Source: Brachionus plicatilis
Lineage: Eukaryota > Rotifera > Eurotatoria > Ploima > Brachionidae
DNA: 22,265 nt
Direction of reading: 5' to 3'
NCBI GenBank assembly: GCA_010279815.1
Contig: QEOQ01000552.1
Span: forward strand, 388,931-411,195
Shown: positions 18,319 through 22,265 of the stretch, piece by piece
Position numbering within the stretch: the first letter of the stretch is position 1
Layout: each line of letters opens with the position of its first letter
Position numbers and translations under genes: made by a program
Notes under the pieces: model-generated
Databases searched by the model: none
What the model saw: the letters and a program-made list of their open reading frames with translations, nothing else
Told to the model about the DNA's origin: nothing

Positions 18319-18695
18319 TCTTTTTTAATAAAATTAAATGTCTTTTGACCAATAATTTTTTTTAGAATATAAATGATTTTTTTGGAATAATGTTAAAATT
18401 TTTTAGCATTAAAAAAATAAAAATAAAATGTGTGAATATAGAATATCAAAATTTAACATACAGAAAATTTAATTATATAACAAAAAATTACCTTTTTTTA
18501 CAGTTTATATTATTTTGTGTAAAATTATTTTAATAAAATGTAAAAAAATGTTAAAAAATTGCAAAAAAAAATCAAAATTTCAAGTTAAGGATAAGGGTTA
18601 AAAAAACTAAAAAAACTTCAAAAAATCAAATTTTTGTTCGAAAAATTCGACTTTTTTGGCCATCAGCATTTATTTTAAGTTTTACTTGAGATAAT
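18319..18695. other. AT-rich spacer with no recognised feature
   Basis: Between the MITE and the palindromic element I see only poly-A/T-rich sequence and no open frame, RNA gene or repeat boundary worth naming. Confidence 0.6.
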
Positions 18696-18819
18696 GTAAT
18701 ATTACGTAAATTTACACCGTTTTACGTAAGTTTACATTTTATTACATACTACTTTTTATGTAATTTTATTTAATCTTACATTTTTTGATGTAAAATTTCG
18801 TAAAATGATGTAATATTAC
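18696..18819. repeat. 124-bp imperfect palindromic element bounded by GTAATATTAC
   Basis: The palindromic decamer GTAATATTAC occurs at 18696-18705 and again at 18810-18819. Inward from both ends are related words (ACGTAAATTTAC on the left; on the right, read on the minus strand, ATCATTTTACGAAATTTTAC), so the segment folds back on itself imperfectly. Its vocabulary, TTACGTAAATTT in particular, is shared with bases 1-120. It may be a small fold-back or MITE-like repeat; no target duplication is clear. Confidence 0.55.
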
Positions 18820-19416
18820 CCGTTCTGCGGTTTAAAGTAAAATACTGTAGAAAAATTTTTTTTCTGTTAAAATATAAATTATAAATTTTAAAGTTACCGA
18901 TCAATCTATATATGATAATTTAAAAAATAAGTAATAAGATTGATTTATTTATACTTTATTTTTTAAATCAAAAAGCAAAATTGAACCAAATAATAAAGAT
19001 ATTTTGAAGTCTATTTGGTTAAAGTATCAAAAATTCTATTCGATAATTCTCTAAAAATTTGTTTCCAAAATTTCGACAAAAAAATAAAAGTGCATTAAAA
19101 ATATTATCGGTTTTTAAAAAAGATAATCAGAAAAGCTATCAAATAATTCAAATAATTTTATTTTATTAAATCATCTATTATTTTTTGTTTTGTCTGCCAA
19201 TTTAATTAAACATTTTGTTGATAAATTTTTTCAAGATTAAAGCATCATTTTTGGTTCTGGAAATTTTTTTTATCATTAGTTTGAGAGATCATCATTAGTT
19301 AAAAAAAAATAAAAAAAATAATGAACTAGTTTTTAAAATTTTTCGAAACACTAAAAACTGAAATTTTCGCATCATTATTATTAAAAAAAAATTTTTTTGC
19401 TATAAAAAATAATCTT
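18820..19416. other. AT-rich stretch downstream of the NFX1-like gene, nothing recognised
   Basis: This stretch lies past the probable polyadenylation signal of the minus-strand gene. I see no coding frame with motifs and no RNA gene. Confidence 0.6.
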
Positions 19417-19422
19417 TTTATT
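19417..19422 (-). terminator. Probable polyadenylation signal of the NFX1-like gene
   Basis: TTTATT on the plus strand reads AATAAA on the minus strand, 62 bases after the TAA at 19487-19485. Other AT-rich near matches occur nearby, for example an overlapping GAATAAATT at the stop codon itself, so the site used is uncertain. Confidence 0.4.
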
Positions 19423-19484
19423 CTAATAAACGACCAAGTCTTATAAATAAATAATTTTTTTTGGACAAAAAACTCAACAAAAAT

Positions 19485-22265
19485 TTATTCAAAATCAAAA
19501 TAGTCTATTGCTTGTTCATTGTTTTTTTCATGTGTGACACTTTCCCTGTTTTCGTTAGTGTCTTCTTTCTCATCCACCAAGGCATAAAATGCTTTCGACA
19601 CAGCTATAGGTTCATTTTCAGCTACCAAACTTTTCATATTGGAACTAAGGGGATTCGAGATTTTTTTGTTCAATTGTTTGATCGCAATCTTTGGCATGTT
19701 GGTTTGCTTGGACTTGAGGTCTATACTTTTGGAGAGCAATAACGAGGGAACATAGCATTTTTCTTTATTTCCGTATAGAGTGACTGTACGATACGGTTCC
19801 GGATCCTCTGATACCGTCTCTATTCCATAATAAGTTGCCAACTCATGAACAAACCTTCTTTCGTTGGACTTCAATACGGGCAAATAAGCCACTTTTTTTG
19901 TTTTAAAAAGCCTACACTCATTTACCAGAGATGCAAATTTTTGCTCAATACTGAACACAAAATCTGGCTCTTCTCTGGCAAAACTTTTCAAAAACTCGTC
20001 ATAAATCGGCTGAGGCCTACTCAGAGCTTCGACTTTGAGCGCCTCGCCAATAGCGCGATTTCTCTCCGCCAAAAAACAATCGTCATCACAATCCATTTTG
20101 TATCTTTTTTTCATGGTTTCTTCTTTATTAAATGTGGAAACGTCAATGCTTCGATTGGAGAGCATTTCTTTGAGCTGAGAGGCTATGTTCTCGAAAACAA
20201 CTGTTGGCTCACCGTACATTTTTTGCATGCACTTAACTTGCTTAGTTTTCAGGCCACACTTGCATTTGGCTGTGATCAGCTCCTGGCAAACAGTGTCCGG
20301 ACAAGATGTGTCCCCGTGACACACCGATTTGCATAGATGTTCACAATGAGGTCTTTGTTTGAGGCATGGCTGGTTACAAGTTTGATGCTGTTCATCAACA
20401 CACTCGCCTTTATGGCACGTTCTGATGCAAGTGTGCAGACAATTGGGCAATTGCTTGCCGCATGGCTTTCCACAGCTCACGTCTTTTAGGTGACATGGTA
20501 TGTTGTGTCGAACCTCGTGGTTTCCCATGCACATTTTAGAAGTAAGAAAAGAACAAGGTGGACAGTCAGCTTCAAAGTGGCAGCTGTGGGTTACGGGATG
20601 ATCGCAGGAATGGGCTCGTGTGCACGGATGAGCACATTCCAGAGGCTTTGTTCCGCATCTGATCGGAGGATACTGGATCGTGTTGCCACATTCGCATATT
20701 CTCTCTTCAAAACTTGCCACCAAACATCGCTTACACGGTCCCCGATGGCATAAATCTTCACATTTGTGCAAGCCACAGTTCAGCAATCTGTTGCATATTT
20801 GCATACAGATGTGATCCTTGTCATTACAGCACAGCTCATTGCATTGGTGCTTGCTGCATGATTTCTTCTTTTGGCATCGTCTATTGCACAATTGGGCTCC
20901 ATTTGCTTGGCTACATGTTACCGCAAAAGTCTGCTTGCCGCACTTGCACTTCACTTGAACACTTTTTTCACACGGAGGACATTCGCCCACATGACACTTG
21001 CTTTCACAAACATGAACTTCATTTGCATGACTAGAATTACATGGTAGAACTTTGGAGCATTGTTTGTCGCATGTTGGCACTGGATCTGTGCATTGTGTGC
21101 GTATAATTTTTTGGCTGATTAACAAGAATTTTACTTGAGTTTTGGCGCACGGACAATGGGTAAGCTTGGATGGCATGAGCGCACACGACTCACACTCGCC
21201 CTCATGACACTTTTTTTGGCATCTATGCTTTTGGCAGTCCAGTAGCCTGTCGCAAACTCGATCACAGTTGAACATTAAGTCTTTGGACTCTTTGTGCTCA
21301 CTGGAACCACATTTTACCATTTTTACGTCCTGATGAGAATGGCATGTTATCTCCACATCGTGGTCACACGGCCCACATGTTCCTGAGTGGCAAATTTTTT
21401 CGCATTTATGCACCGAACAATTGAGAACTTGAGCGCATTGTTCATCACACTGCGGCATTTTGCTTGAGCTGCACTTTACTTGGAATTTGGCACGGCCACA
21501 ATTGCACGTGCGGTTCACTAGGGCCTCGCACGGATGGCAAGGGCCCGGGTGACATATGTCGGTGCATTTGTGTTTACACTCCAGACCCTCTAGTTGACCA
21601 GACGTGGCCAAAGATTTGGCGCACACTTCATTGCAGCTGTGCGGAATCAGCTTCAATTGGTAAAATGGACGATTTTCTTTTTCGGGATTGGTTTTTTTAC
21701 CGCAAAAACAAACGTATTTGTTTGGCACTGCGTCGAATATTGTTTGACAGCCAGGACAACGCCACTTTGGACTGTTTTCGGCAATCTTGGCAGCCGGCGA
21801 CAAGGCCCATTTTTTAATGCAACTCAAATGAAATATATGAAAACAACATTCACAGCTCCAAATTTGCTTATCGTTTCTAATTACTGAATAACAAACCATG
21901 CATTCGCACTTGTTTTTTTTCAATTGATCAATAAGCATTTCGCTACGCGATAAATTGGCAAATTTGTCTTTAGTTGGTGCTTTTGCAGCAGGCTCTTTGG
22001 GCTTGGTATCTTTGGCATCGAGTGGTTTTTTAGCTCGTTGTTTGTTTCGCCTTGATTCATTTTTTTCTACATTTATTTCTCCTGCCTGGTTTGATGGCTT
22101 TTCTTTGTTATCAGTGTTGGTCTTTTTTGGCTTATGCCAAGAACTATGAGGTCTAAAATTTGTGTTTCTATTCTGGTAAAAATTCTGATTAGATGAATGG
22201 CCATTGGAATTATGCTCTGCTTGGCCATAGAAGTCATAGTGGTTTGTTTGACTATTGGCATAATT
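19485..22265 (-). CDS. NF-X1-type zinc-finger protein (NFX1/shuttle craft homologue), N-terminus outside window
   Basis: NFX1 proteins are nuclear RING and Cys-rich regulators that bind DNA and RNA and act in transcription control. The frame is open without an intron for 926 codons from the window edge to TAA. Its first 109 in-window residues are Asn/Lys/Gln-rich and lead, past the internal methionine at 21938, into a C4HC3 RING-type finger (CECMVC...CPGCQ, about 122-175). Then come repeated NF-X1 fingers of the form C-x-H-x-C-x3-CH-x-G-x-C-x2-C (CHPGPCHPC, CHSGTCGPC, CHEGECESC, CHVGECPPC, CHRGPCKRC and others) to about residue 700. An R3H domain with RRFVHELATYYGIE follows, then an acidic/polar tail ending YFDFE. 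The reading frame continues upstream of 21938, so that methionine is not the true start. GC content is clearly above that of the flanks. Confidence 0.93.
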   Translation of the reverse strand, partial: NYANSQTNHYDFYGQAEHNSNGHSSNQNFYQNRNTNFRPHSSWHKPKKTNTDNKEKPSNQAGEINVEKNESRRNKQRAKKPLDAKDTKPKEPAAKAPTKDKFANLSRSEMLIDQLKKNKCECMVCYSVIRNDKQIWSCECCFHIFHLSCIKKWALSPAAKIAENSPKWRCPGCQTIFDAVPNKYVCFCGKKTNPEKENRPFYQLKLIPHSCNEVCAKSLATSGQLEGLECKHKCTDICHPGPCHPCEALVNRTCNCGRAKFQVKCSSSKMPQCDEQCAQVLNCSVHKCEKICHSGTCGPCDHDVEITCHSHQDVKMVKCGSSEHKESKDLMFNCDRVCDRLLDCQKHRCQKKCHEGECESCALMPSKLTHCPCAKTQVKFLLISQKIIRTQCTDPVPTCDKQCSKVLPCNSSHANEVHVCESKCHVGECPPCEKSVQVKCKCGKQTFAVTCSQANGAQLCNRRCQKKKSCSKHQCNELCCNDKDHICMQICNRLLNCGLHKCEDLCHRGPCKRCLVASFEERICECGNTIQYPPIRCGTKPLECAHPCTRAHSCDHPVTHSCHFEADCPPCSFLTSKMCMGNHEVRHNIPCHLKDVSCGKPCGKQLPNCLHTCIRTCHKGECVDEQHQTCNQPCLKQRPHCEHLCKSVCHGDTSCPDTVCQELITAKCKCGLKTKQVKCMQKMYGEPTVVFENIASQLKEMLSNRSIDVSTFNKEETMKKRYKMDCDDDCFLAERNRAIGEALKVEALSRPQPIYDEFLKSFAREEPDFVFSIEQKFASLVNECRLFKTKKVAYLPVLKSNERRFVHELATYYGIETVSEDPEPYRTVTLYGNKEKCYVPSLLLSKSIDLKSKQTNMPKIAIKQLNKKISNPLSSNMKSLVAENEPIAVSKAFYALVDEKEDTNENRESVTHEKNNEQAIDYFDFE

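Noticed and set aside
21095..21136. Possible 42-base intron inside the NFX1-like frame (GTAAAA to CACACAG)
   Set aside because: It has splice-like ends and is a multiple of three, but NFX1 homologues have coding sequence of similar length at this point between the fingers, so I keep it as exon.
20276..22261. Several open frames opposite or overlapping the NFX1-like gene, including 22073-22261 minus and 21464-21817 plus
   Set aside because: They are other-frame readings of the Cys-rich, higher-G/C coding region and show no family motifs of their own.

Overview
The window looks like nuclear DNA from a small invertebrate animal. It is very AT-rich and uses the standard genetic code. Introns follow the GT...AG rule and most are only 49-63 bases long. 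It carries two conserved animal genes: a 12-membrane-segment adenylyl cyclase and an NF-X1-type zinc-finger regulator. It also holds relics of three transposon classes. AT-richness, tiny introns and possible trans-splice acceptors would fit a monogonont rotifer such as Brachionus, but this is inference and the sequence does not prove a taxon.

Layout: bases 1-741 hold an AT-rich repeat built on TTACGTAAATTT and otherwise nothing recognisable. A two-exon plus-strand gene of unknown function (742-1315, 170 residues, probable coiled coil) follows. It converges on a minus-strand adenylyl cyclase at 11021-1722. I reconstructed 17 coding exons for the cyclase; all junctions are in phase and give 3951 coding bases (1316 residues). 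Both membrane blocks, C1 and C2 are complete, and every catalytic residue I could check is present. A possible 38-codon ORF (1489-1605, minus) lies between the two genes.

The 3.3-kb first intron of the cyclase contains a 5'-truncated, broken CR1/Jockey-like LINE on the opposite strand and a perfect 14-bp hairpin. From 11022 to about 19416 lie roughly 8.4 kb without a recognisable host gene. This stretch holds a decayed mariner transposase relic (about 17320-17600), a complete 447-bp MITE with pogo/Tigger-like terminal inverted repeats and TA target duplication (17870-18316), and a 124-bp palindromic AT element (18696-18819).

The right end (19485-22265, minus) is a long open reading frame without introns. 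It encodes the RING finger, NF-X1 zinc-finger array, R3H domain and C-terminus of an NFX1/shuttle craft homologue, and its N-terminus runs off the window. The genes do not form an obvious shared pathway. The cyclase makes cAMP at the plasma membrane, and the NFX1-like protein is expected to act in the nucleus. I found no clear new system; the best leads are the unrecognised 170-residue gene, the MITE, the mariner relic and the paired palindromic repeats.
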